Positions 53,443-63,045 are shown, counted from the stretch's first letter. The stretch is 64,000 nt of DNA from Parapedobacter deserti (GCF_042646065.1 NZ_JBHRTA010000016.1:124001-188000); one strand, 5' to 3'. The notes: generated by a model from the letters alone, not told the origin. Numbers and translations: made by a program.

Positions 53443-53450
53443 CAAATCTA
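53443..53450 (-). promoter_or_regulatory. Bacteroidota -7 promoter element of uvrA (TAGATTTG)
   Basis: TAGATTTG on the minus strand, 35 bases before the ATG. A second match, TACATTTG, lies at 53474-53481. Confidence 0.5.
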
Positions 53451-53514
53451 CAAAATTTTGTGAAATTTATTAGCAAATGTAGCGGGCCGACCGACTTCCG
53501 GCCGACCCCCACTG

Positions 53515-56500
53515 CTATTTCACACGTATCGGATCGGCCGGCTTTTTCACCTCTTTGTAGGGATACGTTTTCATTTCTTCCAGCAGCAGTTGCACGGTTT
53601 TTTCAAGCTGGGGATCCCTTCCCGAGAGCAGATCCTTGGGCATCTGTTCAACGAACACATCCGGTTCTACGCCTTCATTTTCAATGATCCATTGCCCGTT
53701 CACGTCGTATATCCCGAAATTGGGTGAAGTGATCCTTCCGCCGTCCAATAATGGTGGATAGCCGCTAATGCCGACGAGGATTCCCATCGTTGTCCGTCCG
53801 ACCAACTTGCCGAGGCCCTTCAACCGGAACATATATGGCATCATGTCACCTCCCGAACCAGCGTTTTCATTGATGATCATAGCTTTGGGGCCGTAAATCC
53901 CGTTACCAGGCGTGGTAAAGCTCCTGCCATCCCGGATACCCCAATAGCTGATCTGCTCCCTCGACAGCAAATCAATCACATAGTCAGCTACCCAGCCCCC
54001 GCCATTATTGCGCTCGTCGATCAGCAGCGCCTTCTTATCCATTTGGGCGAAATAATACCGGTTAAAATACGTGTATCCATCAGGGCCGGTGTTAGGCATG
54101 TACACATAAGCAATCTGCCCGCCACTGAGCTCGTATGTTTTACGGCGGTTGTTTTCTACCCATTCCATACGCCGAAGCTGCGTTTCATCGCTGAAGCTGA
54201 TGGGTACTACCGTTACTTCCCGGGCTCCCTCCAACGATGGGATACTGTTGATTCTAAGCACCACTTGCTTGCCCACCGTATGATCAAACAAGCTATAGAT
54301 ATTTGTTGCTGCCGTAAGGGGCATGCCGTTTACCGCTACAATATACGATCCCTCGCTCAGCTGCAGTCCCGGTTCTGCCAGCGGAGCTTTGAAATCCGGA
54401 TTCCAGTCGAGGCGGGAAAAGATCTTGCTGATTTTATAATGGCCATTGTCGATTTCATAATCCGCGCCGAGCATACCGACGCTTACGGAGGGCGCAGATG
54501 GCTCATCGCCGGGGTAAATGTAGTTATGGCCTACCACCATTTCACCCATCATCTCGTTAAGCAGGTAGCCCAGGTCCGAGCGGTGGTTCACAAATGGGAG
54601 AAACTTTGCGTACTTTGTTTTCATGGCGGGCCAGTCTACACCATGCATATTCTCCACATAAAAATACTCCTTCTGAAGTGCCCATACCTCGTTAAATACT
54701 TGCTGCCACTCAGCTGCCGGGTCAACCAATTGCTTGATGTCTTCAAGCGTTAGCTTTCCCGTTTCTGGTGTAGCAGGCTTTTTACCCGCATCTACAATGA
54801 AATAAGAGCCACGTGAAGAATAAATCATCTTCTTCCCGTCAGCACTCACTTCAAATCCGCGGACGTTTTCGATGAGCGTCTTGTTTTCTTTCTTCTTCAA
54901 GTCATAAGCGCCAAGGGTCGCACCCCGTTGGTAAACCAGCATGCCTTCTACCGATCCGCTCAGCCGGTAGCTTCCCGCAGGCAGCGGCAGCGCCACAATA
55001 CGGTTGCCGATATTTTCAACGTCTACGTTGATGTGTTCGTCGGCCTTATTGGCGGTGTCCTTTTTCTTGTCTCCGTCAGTCTTTCCATCCTCCGTGTCAG
55101 ACTTCTTTTTTTCATCGGTACCTTTCACATCTTCCTCGTCGCTCTCAGGCTTAAAAATGGAGGGGGTGTCCTTTGAAAGGATGAAGGCATAAACGTGGTA
55201 GCTAGTTGGCCGCTCATAAGCCGACATATGGAGACCACTGTTGGTAAGTCCCGTGTTGGTGCTGGCGGTAAAAAACAGGTATTTGCCGTCCCTACTGAAT
55301 GCCGGGCCCCGCACCGCACTCATGCCGTCGGTTATCTGGTGTTTTTCCTTCGTATCCAGGTTATACATAAACAGGGCCGAAACGGTGTTGGGCAAAGTTT
55401 TGATATAGCCTATCCATTTCGAATCAGGCGACCAAGTCGGTTGAAAATGATTGTATACGCGGCCCGTGTGCGAGCCCAGCTTATCGTCATCCACCAACAC
55501 CGCCCTGCGGGAGTCGATGTCGATATAATACAGGTTTAAATGGCTGTCGTTATAAAACAGCTTTTTACTGTCGGGCGACCACGTTGGCTCAAAATAAAAC
55601 GTGGTTTTCCCTAGTGGGATATAGATGGGTTCCTCTTTTGCTGCCTGGTCGCGGAGTACCAGCTGATAGCTGCCATTGGCATCTGAGATATACGAAATCC
55701 ATTTTCCATCGGGCGACCAAGCGGGGAAACGCTCATGGGTCGCCGGTGAATTGGATATGTTACGGGCGTCTCCTTTTTCCTTCGGTACGGTAAAAACCTC
55801 GCCACGGCTTTCGAAAACCGCCCGTTGGCCTGTCGGCGAAATCCCAAAGGCCCGTATGCCGTCCTTCATTTCCACATAGTGAGCGCGTTTATACGGAGCA
55901 TCGGCGTGCACGGTAATGGCAGGTGTGTTGATTTTGTTGTCAGTCGTCTGCAACAGGTGGACCTGGCCTGCCTGTTCGAAAGCTAATGTGCTACCGCTGC
56001 CTGTCAGCGAGCGCACGTCATAATCCCTATAATTCGTTATTTTTTTTGTTTCTTTAGCTGCGACGTCATAGCTGTAAATATTGACGATCCGTTCGCGGTC
56101 GGAGAGGAAAAAAACCTTGCTGCCCAGCCACACCGGCTTCACATTGTTGCTGTTCGCGTCGGGAATGATTTCTACATCGTGCGTTTGCGTATCGAAAATC
56201 CAGATGGCAGGCATACCACCGCCTCGGTACCGTTTAAACGCTACGCGGTCGCGCTCGGTGGGGTCCGTATTCTTAATATAGGCCCAGTACCGGCCATCGG
56301 GCGACGGCGTTCCCTGATACGCTTCGGGCATAATGAGCGGGCTTTCTACCCCGCCTTTTGTGCTTACCTGATGAAGGCGCGGACTCAGCGCATATTGGAA
56401 ATCTCGGGTAGACGTAAAATAAACTGTTTCGTTATCTATCCATCCCCGCACTATGTCAGCAGCCGGGTGATGCGTCAAGCGGCGGGGTTCGCCACCTGCA

Positions 56501-56793
56501 ATCGGTATGACGTACACATCGGTATTACCATCATAGTTCCCTGTGAATGCGATATATTTGCCATCTGGCGAGAATAAAGGGTGCTGTTCACTTGCCGGAT
56601 TCACGGTAAGCCTGCGGGCATTCGAGCCGTCGCGGTCGGCTATCCAGATATCACCGCCGTAAACAAACGCAATATTCCGGTCACTTACACTCGGTGTACG
56701 CAAGAGCAGCGTTTCCTGCGCCTTACCGGATAACACGATCATTAGTAGCGCCATGAAAGCAGCGATACTGAAGGGTAGCTTGATGGACTTCAT
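53515..56793 (-). CDS. tricorn-like S41 family protease
   Basis: The 1092-residue exported protein has a signal peptide (about 1-25). Residues about 30-650 form beta-propeller repeats of the TolB/WD40 type (IAFTGNYDGNTDVYVIPI, SPDGKWISYISDANG and similar blades). A C1/PDZ-containing S41 protease domain follows, with catalytic serine in NENAGSGGDMMPYMF. A lysine/aspartate-rich insertion (about 545-590) separates blades of the second propeller. Tricorn proteases degrade peptides produced by larger proteases; secreted versions probably act in the periplasm. The gene stands alone. Confidence 0.9.
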   Translation of the reverse strand: MKSIKLPFSIAAFMALLMIVLSGKAQETLLLRTPSVSDRNIAFVYGGDIWIADRDGSNARRLTVNPASEQHPLFSPDGKYIAFTGNYDGNTDVYVIPIAGGEPRRLTHHPAADIVRGWIDNETVYFTSTRDFQYALSPRLHQVSTKGGVESPLIMPEAYQGTPSPDGRYWAYIKNTDPTERDRVAFKRYRGGGMPAIWIFDTQTHDVEIIPDANSNNVKPVWLGSKVFFLSDRERIVNIYSYDVAAKETKKITNYRDYDVRSLTGSGSTLAFEQAGQVHLLQTTDNKINTPAITVHADAPYKRAHYVEMKDGIRAFGISPTGQRAVFESRGEVFTVPKEKGDARNISNSPATHERFPAWSPDGKWISYISDANGSYQLVLRDQAAKEEPIYIPLGKTTFYFEPTWSPDSKKLFYNDSHLNLYYIDIDSRRAVLVDDDKLGSHTGRVYNHFQPTWSPDSKWIGYIKTLPNTVSALFMYNLDTKEKHQITDGMSAVRGPAFSRDGKYLFFTASTNTGLTNSGLHMSAYERPTSYHVYAFILSKDTPSIFKPESDEEDVKGTDEKKKSDTEDGKTDGDKKKDTANKADEHINVDVENIGNRIVALPLPAGSYRLSGSVEGMLVYQRGATLGAYDLKKKENKTLIENVRGFEVSADGKKMIYSSRGSYFIVDAGKKPATPETGKLTLEDIKQLVDPAAEWQQVFNEVWALQKEYFYVENMHGVDWPAMKTKYAKFLPFVNHRSDLGYLLNEMMGEMVVGHNYIYPGDEPSAPSVSVGMLGADYEIDNGHYKISKIFSRLDWNPDFKAPLAEPGLQLSEGSYIVAVNGMPLTAATNIYSLFDHTVGKQVVLRINSIPSLEGAREVTVVPISFSDETQLRRMEWVENNRRKTYELSGGQIAYVYMPNTGPDGYTYFNRYYFAQMDKKALLIDERNNGGGWVADYVIDLLSREQISYWGIRDGRSFTTPGNGIYGPKAMIINENAGSGGDMMPYMFRLKGLGKLVGRTTMGILVGISGYPPLLDGGRITSPNFGIYDVNGQWIIENEGVEPDVFVEQMPKDLLSGRDPQLEKTVQLLLEEMKTYPYKEVKKPADPIRVK

Positions 56794-56832
56794 GTGTTAG
56801 GGTTTAATAGATTGCTAAGTGTATTTGAATTT

Positions 56833-56878
56833 AAAAAAAACAAGAACGCCCGGTCGATTATGAGTCCCCGAGCGTTCT
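56833..56878 (-). terminator. intrinsic terminator of the DUF4328-nif3-zinc-ribbon unit
   Basis: AGAACGC (56872-56878 on minus) pairs with GCGTTCT (56843-56849) around a GC-rich loop, followed by TGTTTTTTTT on the minus strand. Confidence 0.75.
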
Positions 56879-56903
56879 GCGTGCTTTGTTTTTTGACTAT
56901 CGC

Positions 56904-57656
56904 TTAGGCGACTAGCGAAGACTCTACTTCCTGTACGAGCGCTTCGTCTACCAGTATGCGGCCGCAATGCTCGCATACGATAATTTTTTTGCGCTGGCGA
57001 ATTTCGAGCTGCATCTGGGGCGGGATTTTGTTATGGCATCCGGAGCAGCTGTCGCGATCGATGGAGACCACGGCAAGTCCGTTTTTATAAGTTGTCCTCA
57101 GCCTGCGGTAAACGCGGATTAAGCGCTCCTCGATATCCTTGTCGGCGTCTTCTGCCTGATTCAGCAGGTCGTCTTCTTCTTTCTGGGTCTCCGCGGTAAT
57201 GGTATCCAGCTCGCCCTTCTTTACTTCCAAATCTCTTTTGGCCGATTCGAGCGTAGCAAGGGTGCTTTCATAAACCTCCGTTTTATTTTTGATTTCGAAT
57301 TCAAACTCACGGATTTTCTTTTCGCTCACCTGGATGTCCAGCCCTTGAATCTCAATTTCTTTGGTGATGGCATCGTATTCACGGTTGTTCTTTACATCAT
57401 TAAGCTGCCCTTCATACTTCTTGATTGCTGCCTGTGCATCCGTGATCATGTTGCGCCGGTTGACGATGGAATCCTCCATCTCGTCCAATTCGCTCCTTAT
57501 TTTCTCGATGCGGGTTTCCAGTCCGGCTATTTCATCCTCAAGGTCACTTACCTCCATCGGCAGCTCACCCCTTACCTGGCGGATCCGGTCTATTTTCGTG
57601 TGTATGGTCTGTAGCCGCCAAAGGGCTTTCAGCTTTTGTTCTACCGTCTGTTCCAT
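56904..57656 (-). CDS. coiled-coil zinc-ribbon protein (CT398-like), Nif3-associated
   Basis: The 250-residue protein has a long antiparallel coiled coil (about 20-190) and a C-terminal C4 zinc ribbon with Cys pairs CSGC and CEHC (about 206-235). Proteins of this build are encoded next to nif3 in many bacteria. Its start abuts the stop of the nif3 gene without a gap. The molecular function is unknown; a nucleic-acid-binding or adaptor role has been proposed for the family. Confidence 0.88.
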   Translation of the reverse strand: MEQTVEQKLKALWRLQTIHTKIDRIRQVRGELPMEVSDLEDEIAGLETRIEKIRSELDEMEDSIVNRRNMITDAQAAIKKYEGQLNDVKNNREYDAITKEIEIQGLDIQVSEKKIREFEFEIKNKTEVYESTLATLESAKRDLEVKKGELDTITAETQKEEDDLLNQAEDADKDIEERLIRVYRRLRTTYKNGLAVVSIDRDSCSGCHNKIPPQMQLEIRQRKKIIVCEHCGRILVDEALVQEVESSLVA

Positions 57657-58754
57657 CTAACTGTAGTATTTTATTGGGTTTGTGTTTATTCCCGTCAAAC
57701 GGACTGCAAAGGTAGGAAATTTTTTCTGAATAATTTCCAACAATAATTGCTGTGTAAACTGTTCGCTTTCAAAATGTCCCACATCCGCAATGACGATTTT
57801 TCCTTCCGCATCAAAAAACTCGTGATACTTGTAATCGGCTGTCACGAGTACATCGGCCCCAGACCGCATTGCCTGGCTGAGCAGGAACCCTCCTGCGCCA
57901 CCGCAAACAGCCACGCGGGAAACCGGCTTGCCGCGAAGCGCCGTATGCCGGATGACGGTTGCGTCCAGCCGCTTTTTCAACCGGCCGAGAAACTCCAGTT
58001 CCGGCATCGGCTGTTCCAGCCGGCCGATCAGGCCGCTTCCCGCCTGTTGGTGGCTGTTCTGTAGGCGGTATACATCATAGGCGACCTCCTCATAGGGATG
58101 TGCTTCAAAAAGGCCCAACAGCACGTCACGCTCCAGGTGTACCGGATAGATCACTTCAATGCGCATTTCCTCCTCACGGTGCTGCTCGCCCGGCTTGCCG
58201 ACAAACGGATCAGTACCTTCGCCTCCGCGAAACGTGCCATATCCGGTCACATTGAAACTGCACTCGTCATAATTGCCGATATGCCCGGCGCCCGCCGCGA
58301 ATAGCGCGGCGCGCACAGGTTCAGCATAGCTCAAGGGCACATATACCACCAGCTTGTTGAGCAGGTCGCGCTTGGGATTCAGTATCGCAGTTTGCTGAAG
58401 GCCCAGCATTTCAGCGATTTTGCTGTTTACGCCCCCCGAAACGTTGTCCAGGTTGGTATGAATGGCATATATCGCAATATCGTTTTTGATGGCTTTCATG
58501 ACCACACGTTCTACATAGCTTCTTCCGGTAAAGCGCTTTAGTCCCTTAAACACGATCGGGTGGTGGGAGATCACCAGGTCACATCCCAGGCGAATCGCTT
58601 CATCAATCACGGCTTCTGTGCAATCGAGCGATATCAGCGCTTGATTGACTTCCCCGTTGGGATCACCTACCAGCAGCCCCGAGTTGTCGTATGGTTCCTG
58701 ATAGTGCAGGGGAGCCAGGGATTCAAGGTGGGCAGTCAATTCTTGGATACGCAT
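57657..58754 (-). CDS. Nif3-like dinuclear metal centre protein
   Basis: The 365-residue protein is a two-part NIF3 protein: LISLDCTEAVIDEA and LVISHHPIVFKG (metal-binding histidines) at the N-terminus, a ~120-residue PII/CutA-like insert (about 130-240), and VAVCGGAGGFLL, ADVLVTADYKYHEF and ADVGHFESEQF (metal ligands) in the second half. It forms a hexameric toroid with a dinuclear metal site; some homologues are annotated as GTP cyclohydrolase I type 2, which is not established. It lies six bases after the DUF4328 gene. Confidence 0.93.
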   Translation of the reverse strand: MRIQELTAHLESLAPLHYQEPYDNSGLLVGDPNGEVNQALISLDCTEAVIDEAIRLGCDLVISHHPIVFKGLKRFTGRSYVERVVMKAIKNDIAIYAIHTNLDNVSGGVNSKIAEMLGLQQTAILNPKRDLLNKLVVYVPLSYAEPVRAALFAAGAGHIGNYDECSFNVTGYGTFRGGEGTDPFVGKPGEQHREEEMRIEVIYPVHLERDVLLGLFEAHPYEEVAYDVYRLQNSHQQAGSGLIGRLEQPMPELEFLGRLKKRLDATVIRHTALRGKPVSRVAVCGGAGGFLLSQAMRSGADVLVTADYKYHEFFDAEGKIVIADVGHFESEQFTQQLLLEIIQKKFPTFAVRLTGINTNPIKYYS

Positions 58755-58760
58755 AGACGG

Positions 58761-59222
58761 TCAGTTTTGTTGTCCCTTTCTGAAATTCTCGTGTTCGGCC
58801 AGTAAATTTCTAAAATTATTGAGTTTTACCCAATAAGCGATGAAATAAACAACGCTCAGCAGGCCGACGGTCATCATGATAAAGGGCGGTAGCGGGATAT
58901 TCGACAATAAGAACATCCAAGCATACCACATGCCTGCGGCCCGCCCAGGATTTTCCTCTTCTGCAATCTTGCGATCAAAGAATTCGTTGGTGAGGGAATC
59001 GGCAACCCGAGACGCCACGGAAAAATTCCAGTAAATGTTAAAAAAGGGAATAACCAGCAACCAAGCTTGGTTTGGCGTCATCAACCGGTTCCCAGGTGCA
59101 ACCAGCAGAAGCAGCTTACGAACCGTATTGGCGTAAAACACCCACACGACCAAGCGGATAAGCAGCACAGTAACCACTACTTGCATCAGTTCGGGCGGGA
59201 GATTATTATAGTCGATGTTCAT
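58761..59222 (-). CDS. DUF4328-like membrane protein
   Basis: The 153-residue protein has three or four membrane helices (about 10-28, 52-70, 97-120, 118-135) and the LLVIPFFNIYWNFSVASRVADSL segment typical of the DUF4328 family, which has no known function. It leads the DUF4328-nif3-zinc-ribbon run. A TAATTTAG sequence upstream is one mismatch from the -7 consensus. Confidence 0.75.
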   Translation of the reverse strand: MNIDYNNLPPELMQVVVTVLLIRLVVWVFYANTVRKLLLLVAPGNRLMTPNQAWLLVIPFFNIYWNFSVASRVADSLTNEFFDRKIAEEENPGRAAGMWYAWMFLLSNIPLPPFIMMTVGLLSVVYFIAYWVKLNNFRNLLAEHENFRKGQQN

Positions 59223-59264
59223 TCGTATTTACTTGCTTTAATGGCCACATAAATCCGCGCTAAA

Positions 59265-59774
59265 TTACGGCGATTTGCATATAACTTTGCGTTCCATCGG
59301 CAAAAGTGTCATTTCTATGTGTAAAATGCCTGCATCCATGTACGGTTCACTGGTCTGTTCAAAGCCAAGTCTGTCATAAAAAGCCTTGAGGTGCTCCTGA
59401 GCACCTATTTTTATGGATTGCCGGCCAAATAGGGTGTAAATTCCGTCGATGCTACGCAACATCAATTCTTCGCCGAGGCCTTTGCCCCGGAAATCTTTTC
59501 CCACCACCACACGGCCGACACTGGTGGCGTCCGAATAGGAAACCCCATAAGGGATAAGTCTGGTATAGGCTGCCAATACAGGCCCCTGCCACGCCATCAA
59601 ATGATTGCAGTTCTGATCTTTGTTGTCCAAATCACTGTAGACGCATGCCTGTTCAAGGATAAACACTTCCTGCCGCAGTTGGAGAACCTTATACAGCTCG
59701 TCCAACGATAGCGCGTCAAATGACTTCCTCTCCCAGACCAGCTGCAGGGCCCTCGGTTGTTCGTTACGTTCCAC
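59265..59774 (-). CDS. ElaA-like GNAT acyltransferase
   Basis: The 169-residue protein has the ElaA N-terminus (LSLDELYKVLQLRQEVFILEQ), then VGRVVVGKDFRGKGLGEELML (acetyl-CoA loop RGKGLG) and AQEHLKAFYDRLGFE. ElaA is an acetyltransferase of unknown substrate. It overlaps the alpha/beta hydrolase gene by 11 bp, so the two are coupled. Confidence 0.9.
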   Translation of the reverse strand: MERNEQPRALQLVWERKSFDALSLDELYKVLQLRQEVFILEQACVYSDLDNKDQNCNHLMAWQGPVLAAYTRLIPYGVSYSDATSVGRVVVGKDFRGKGLGEELMLRSIDGIYTLFGRQSIKIGAQEHLKAFYDRLGFEQTSEPYMDAGILHIEMTLLPMERKVICKSP

Positions 59775-60510
59775 CGCCCACCTCCTCCAGTAAATCCGCT
59801 AATTTTTCTGGCATGGTCATCTGAGGATTATGGTCCGCATGCATAAGGATGACCTTCCACCCCTTGCGTTCAGCCGACGCGGCAAAAAAGGCGAAAGCAT
59901 CGCGCTCCGAATCATCGCCTTCGTAGGTCAATATGTAGGTGGTCGGTATTTCGAGCCGCTTTTCGTTTTTTAGCACAATTCGCTGGGAAAACGTCTTCGC
60001 CGGATGCGGCACGTCCCGCGGAAAACCCTGGCCTTCCTTCGTCCATAACGGGTAAACCAAGCCGTCTTTCGTCGGCATCTCGCTCCCCGGACCGCTTAGG
60101 CCCCGTGCGTTGTTTACACTTTGCCCATCCTCCGGCACAAAAGCGTCCAGGTAAATCAATTTCGCGATACGCTCGGGTATACTGTCGGCTACGCCCGTCA
60201 CCACCATTCCGCCGTAGCTGTGCCCCAGAAGCACGACGTTGTGCAAGTTTTCAAAAAGGATGGTGTTAACCACATCTTTGATGTGGGTATCCAGATCAAT
60301 ATCAGGAGAAGCCAAATGCACCCGTTCGCCGAGGCCTGATAGCGTGGGCCGATACACCAGGTTGCCCGACTGCCGGAGCAGCGAATCGGTTTTTTTAAAT
60401 GACCAGCCACCGCCCCATGCGCCATGGACAAGCACAAACGTATGTTGCTGTGCGATTCCTCCGGAGGCAAGCAGCGTGCTGCACAGCAGCAGAAAAATTA
60501 TCCGGTACAT
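59764..60510 (-). CDS. secreted alpha/beta hydrolase, EstC/HNL-like
   Basis: The 248-residue protein has a signal peptide (about 1-20, ending GGIAQ), the HGAWGGGW oxyanion motif (about 29-36), the nucleophile elbow GHSYGG (Ser at about 97) and the C-terminal HADHNPQM with the catalytic His. This matches esterases of the hydroxynitrile-lyase/salicylate-esterase type. Substrate is unknown. It lies between a flavin monooxygenase gene (24 bp) and ElaA (overlap). Confidence 0.88.
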   Translation of the reverse strand: MYRIIFLLLCSTLLASGGIAQQHTFVLVHGAWGGGWSFKKTDSLLRQSGNLVYRPTLSGLGERVHLASPDIDLDTHIKDVVNTILFENLHNVVLLGHSYGGMVVTGVADSIPERIAKLIYLDAFVPEDGQSVNNARGLSGPGSEMPTKDGLVYPLWTKEGQGFPRDVPHPAKTFSQRIVLKNEKRLEIPTTYILTYEGDDSERDAFAFFAASAERKGWKVILMHADHNPQMTMPEKLADLLEEVGGGT

Positions 60511-60534
60511 CTCATCGGGTTTAATTTTACATAG

Positions 60535-62157
60535 TTAAGGGATTTCCGGTACATTGTCAAACATTTTCCACCCAATCACCTCTTCCATATACGTATCGAT
60601 CAGATCCACGTTGAGCATATCGTTCATGTAACCGATATGCATGTCCGGCCTGATAAGCACAATTTTCGTGTTCTCGGCCTTCACCTCAAACGTATCAAAT
60701 ACCTGTTGGTTTGCGGGAGAATAGGGCAGATAAAACAGGTGCATCTCCCTCGGGTACTTTTGCCGCATCCAACGGCCGATAAGATGAAGGTGGTGATGGC
60801 TGATGATGCCAAGCACCAACAAGACAAACCCCGGTTTCTCACACCAGCGGTGCAGGTCGGTGTGCGCCTTCGTCTTTTCATCAAATACCTGCAGAAAGGG
60901 AATGCGGTCACCGGCCCTCACGCGCTGCCCTGCGGCGTGGTGCACAGCAAGAGACGCCTTGCGGTAATGGAAGGCCAGTTGGGCCATTTCACCGAATAGC
61001 TTATTGAGTCGCTGAGCGTTGCTACCGACGACCCGCATTCCCGCAGAGACGGCGTAATCTCTCAGCGGGCTCAGCCATCCGTCCGTATTGATAGCTAACT
61101 TGAAAACACGGTCGGTAGCATCAACCGTGGCCTTAGCCACCGGCATCCGTTCCCGCTGATATGAATGCAGGATCTGCGGCGCTATCCGGCCGCTCGCCAC
61201 GCCGGCCAGTTTCCAGGCCAAGTTAGCGGCATCCTGCAACCCGCCATTCATTCCCTGCCCTCCGACAGGCGAATGGACATGCGCCGCATCGCCAACCAAA
61301 AAGCAGCGCTGTCTGGCAAACTGTTCAGCCATACGCCTTTGCAGCAAAAAACTGCTTATCCAGAAGCAGCGGCTCACTTGGAGCTCGAACCCCATTGCAT
61401 CATCCACTATAGGTTTGATGTCACTATACCGGATGGCGGATCGGCGCTCCGCATCCCATTTCCGGGGCAATATGCCCACGAGGCGGTACCGGCCGGCCGC
61501 ATCAAGCGGAAAAACGCCCAGAAAGCCGTTTTTCGGCAGAAAGAAATGGATCATCCGTTTATACACTCCATCGATCTGCACATCGGTGAGAAAAAATCGC
61601 CCTGGGTAGCGCCTACCTTCAAATGGGATCCCTGCACAGCTTCTCACAGTACTTTTGGAGCCGTCCGCCCCGATTATCCATTTGCATTTCCACCGCTGAA
61701 TCACGCCCCCCTTTTCCAGTTCAACGGTAGCGGTCCGGTCGTCCTGAAGGAGCGACACGAGCCGGGTTTCCCAGCCAACGGGACAGGCATGCTCAGTCAA
61801 CCGGTCAATCAACAGCCTTTCCGTTTTTTCCTGCCCCACCAGGTGGATGAAGGGAAAGGGAGTGGTGGGATTCTCCATCATGGAAAAATCGACACGGCCC
61901 AATTGTTTCTTTCGGCCCTGTATCTGCACGCCGTAACACGAAGTTCCCTGGCTGAGCAGGCGATCGGCGAGCCCAAGCTGGCGGAACAACTCTAGCGACC
62001 GGGCATGCACGGCGATGGCCCTCGACGTTCTGTCCGGACCGTGCTTGGCATCGATAATCATCGGATTGATACCGTAGCGGAGCAACTGGGCGGCCATCAT
62101 CAGTCCTGAGGGCCCGGCGCCGACGATCAACACATCCGTATATCTGGTAGTCTCCAC
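60535..62157 (-). CDS. FAD-dependent aromatic-type monooxygenase
   Basis: The 540-residue class A flavoprotein has the Rossmann motif VLIVGAGPSGLMMAAQL (about 9-25), the DG motif (IIGADGSKSTVR) and the GD motif (CFLVGDAAHVHSPVGGQGMN). A thioredoxin-fold C-terminal domain of about 150 residues, as in phenol hydroxylases and MhpA-like enzymes, follows. The family hydroxylates phenolic or polycyclic aromatic compounds with NAD(P)H and oxygen. It starts three bases after the rsmI-like stop; the substrate is not indicated by neighbours. Confidence 0.9.
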   Translation of the reverse strand: METTRYTDVLIVGAGPSGLMMAAQLLRYGINPMIIDAKHGPDRTSRAIAVHARSLELFRQLGLADRLLSQGTSCYGVQIQGRKKQLGRVDFSMMENPTTPFPFIHLVGQEKTERLLIDRLTEHACPVGWETRLVSLLQDDRTATVELEKGGVIQRWKCKWIIGADGSKSTVRSCAGIPFEGRRYPGRFFLTDVQIDGVYKRMIHFFLPKNGFLGVFPLDAAGRYRLVGILPRKWDAERRSAIRYSDIKPIVDDAMGFELQVSRCFWISSFLLQRRMAEQFARQRCFLVGDAAHVHSPVGGQGMNGGLQDAANLAWKLAGVASGRIAPQILHSYQRERMPVAKATVDATDRVFKLAINTDGWLSPLRDYAVSAGMRVVGSNAQRLNKLFGEMAQLAFHYRKASLAVHHAAGQRVRAGDRIPFLQVFDEKTKAHTDLHRWCEKPGFVLLVLGIISHHHLHLIGRWMRQKYPREMHLFYLPYSPANQQVFDTFEVKAENTKIVLIRPDMHIGYMNDMLNVDLIDTYMEEVIGWKMFDNVPEIP

Positions 62158-62160
62158 GTC

Positions 62161-62868
62161 TCAAAAGATAAGAAAGACTGCCGGTTTCTTATGGAAGTCA
62201 TGTTGGCCTGCTCTCCATTGGCGAAGCGGCATGCTGATGACCTGCTCGTCGGCTGCCGTCAGGTTACATGCGACGCACAGCCGCGTTTGCGGGTTGCCGG
62301 TGCGCACGATTTCGGCCAGCAGCTGGTTATTGCGGAAGGGCGTTTCGATGAAAACCTGCGTCTGTTTTTCCCGTTGGGCCACCTGTTCAAGCATCTTGAT
62401 TTTCTTGGCCCTCGCGCCCTTATCTATAGGCAGGTAGCCATGGAAGGCGAAGCTTTGCCCATTGAATCCCGAAGCCATCAATGCCAAAAGGATGGCACTT
62501 GGCCCCACCAGTGGCGCAACCTTAATGCCTCGGCGGTGTGCTTCAGCCACAATGTCCGCCCCAGGGTCCGCGACGCCTGGGCATCCCGCCTCACTCATGA
62601 GGCCGACATCTTTGCCGGCCAACAAGCCTGAAAAAAAAGACATAAGGTCTTCCCTTCCACGTGTGTGCTTACCGTAGTCATGCAAGATCAGCTCACTTTG
62701 CGGCCGCTGCAATCCCGCTTGCTTAAGAAATTTCCTGGCAGATTTTTCGTTTTCAACAATGTACTCATCTAGTGTATTAATCACCTGCATGAGATAGGGA
62801 GTATAGGAAGCCGGGGCGGCGCCATCCGCCAACGGCACTGGGAGAAGGTACAATGTTCCGTAGGGCAT
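62161..62868 (-). CDS. RsmI-like tetrapyrrole-methylase-fold SAM methyltransferase
   Basis: The 235-residue protein has the RsmI-family layout, with GTLYLLPVPLADG at the start, SEAGCPGVADPG (glycine-rich SAM site), PLVGPSAILLALMASG and FIETPFRNNQLL. RsmI 2'-O-methylates C1402 of 16S rRNA; this shorter Bacteroidota paralogue may act on rRNA or another target. ATG 62868 is chosen since the longer frame begins with a TTG in the promoter. The promoter element ends three bases before the ATG, so the mRNA should be leaderless. It leads the monooxygenase-hydrolase-ElaA run. Confidence 0.88.
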   Translation of the reverse strand: MPYGTLYLLPVPLADGAAPASYTPYLMQVINTLDEYIVENEKSARKFLKQAGLQRPQSELILHDYGKHTRGREDLMSFFSGLLAGKDVGLMSEAGCPGVADPGADIVAEAHRRGIKVAPLVGPSAILLALMASGFNGQSFAFHGYLPIDKGARAKKIKMLEQVAQREKQTQVFIETPFRNNQLLAEIVRTGNPQTRLCVACNLTAADEQVISMPLRQWRAGQHDFHKKPAVFLIF

Positions 62869-62871
62869 GCA

Positions 62872-62879
62872 CAAAAGTA
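62872..62879 (-). promoter_or_regulatory. Bacteroidota -7 promoter element of the rsmI-like gene (TACTTTTG)
   Basis: TACTTTTG on the minus strand is followed by tgc and the ATG, the shortest gap of the set. Confidence 0.65.
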
Positions 62880-62903
62880 GGAAATATTAGGCTACAGCCG
62901 CTT

Positions 62904-62932
62904 GTTTAATTCCGCGGAAACCGGAATTAAAC
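62904..62932. repeat. perfect 11-bp inverted repeat upstream of the rsmI-like promoter
   Basis: GTTTAATTCCG (62904-62914) and CGGAATTAAAC (62922-62932) with a 7-base spacer lie 25 bp upstream of the minus-strand -7 element, around the -33 to -60 region. It could be a regulator-binding site; no T-run accompanies it. Confidence 0.5.
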
Positions 62933-63025
62933 AGTATACATTGATTAATCGCCCCAGCAACGACAATGTCCGTACCGCTGCGGCCATCCTGCGCATCGTC
63001 CAGGATGCAAGGGCAAGCGCACAAG

Positions 63026-63045
63026 CGTGGCACCGGTGTGCCACG
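63026..63045. repeat. perfect 8-bp inverted repeat with 4-base loop
   Basis: CGTGGCAC (63026-63033), CGGT, GTGCCACG (63038-63045), in the gap between the rsmI-like gene and apaG. It is a strong hairpin without a T-run. Confidence 0.45.
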
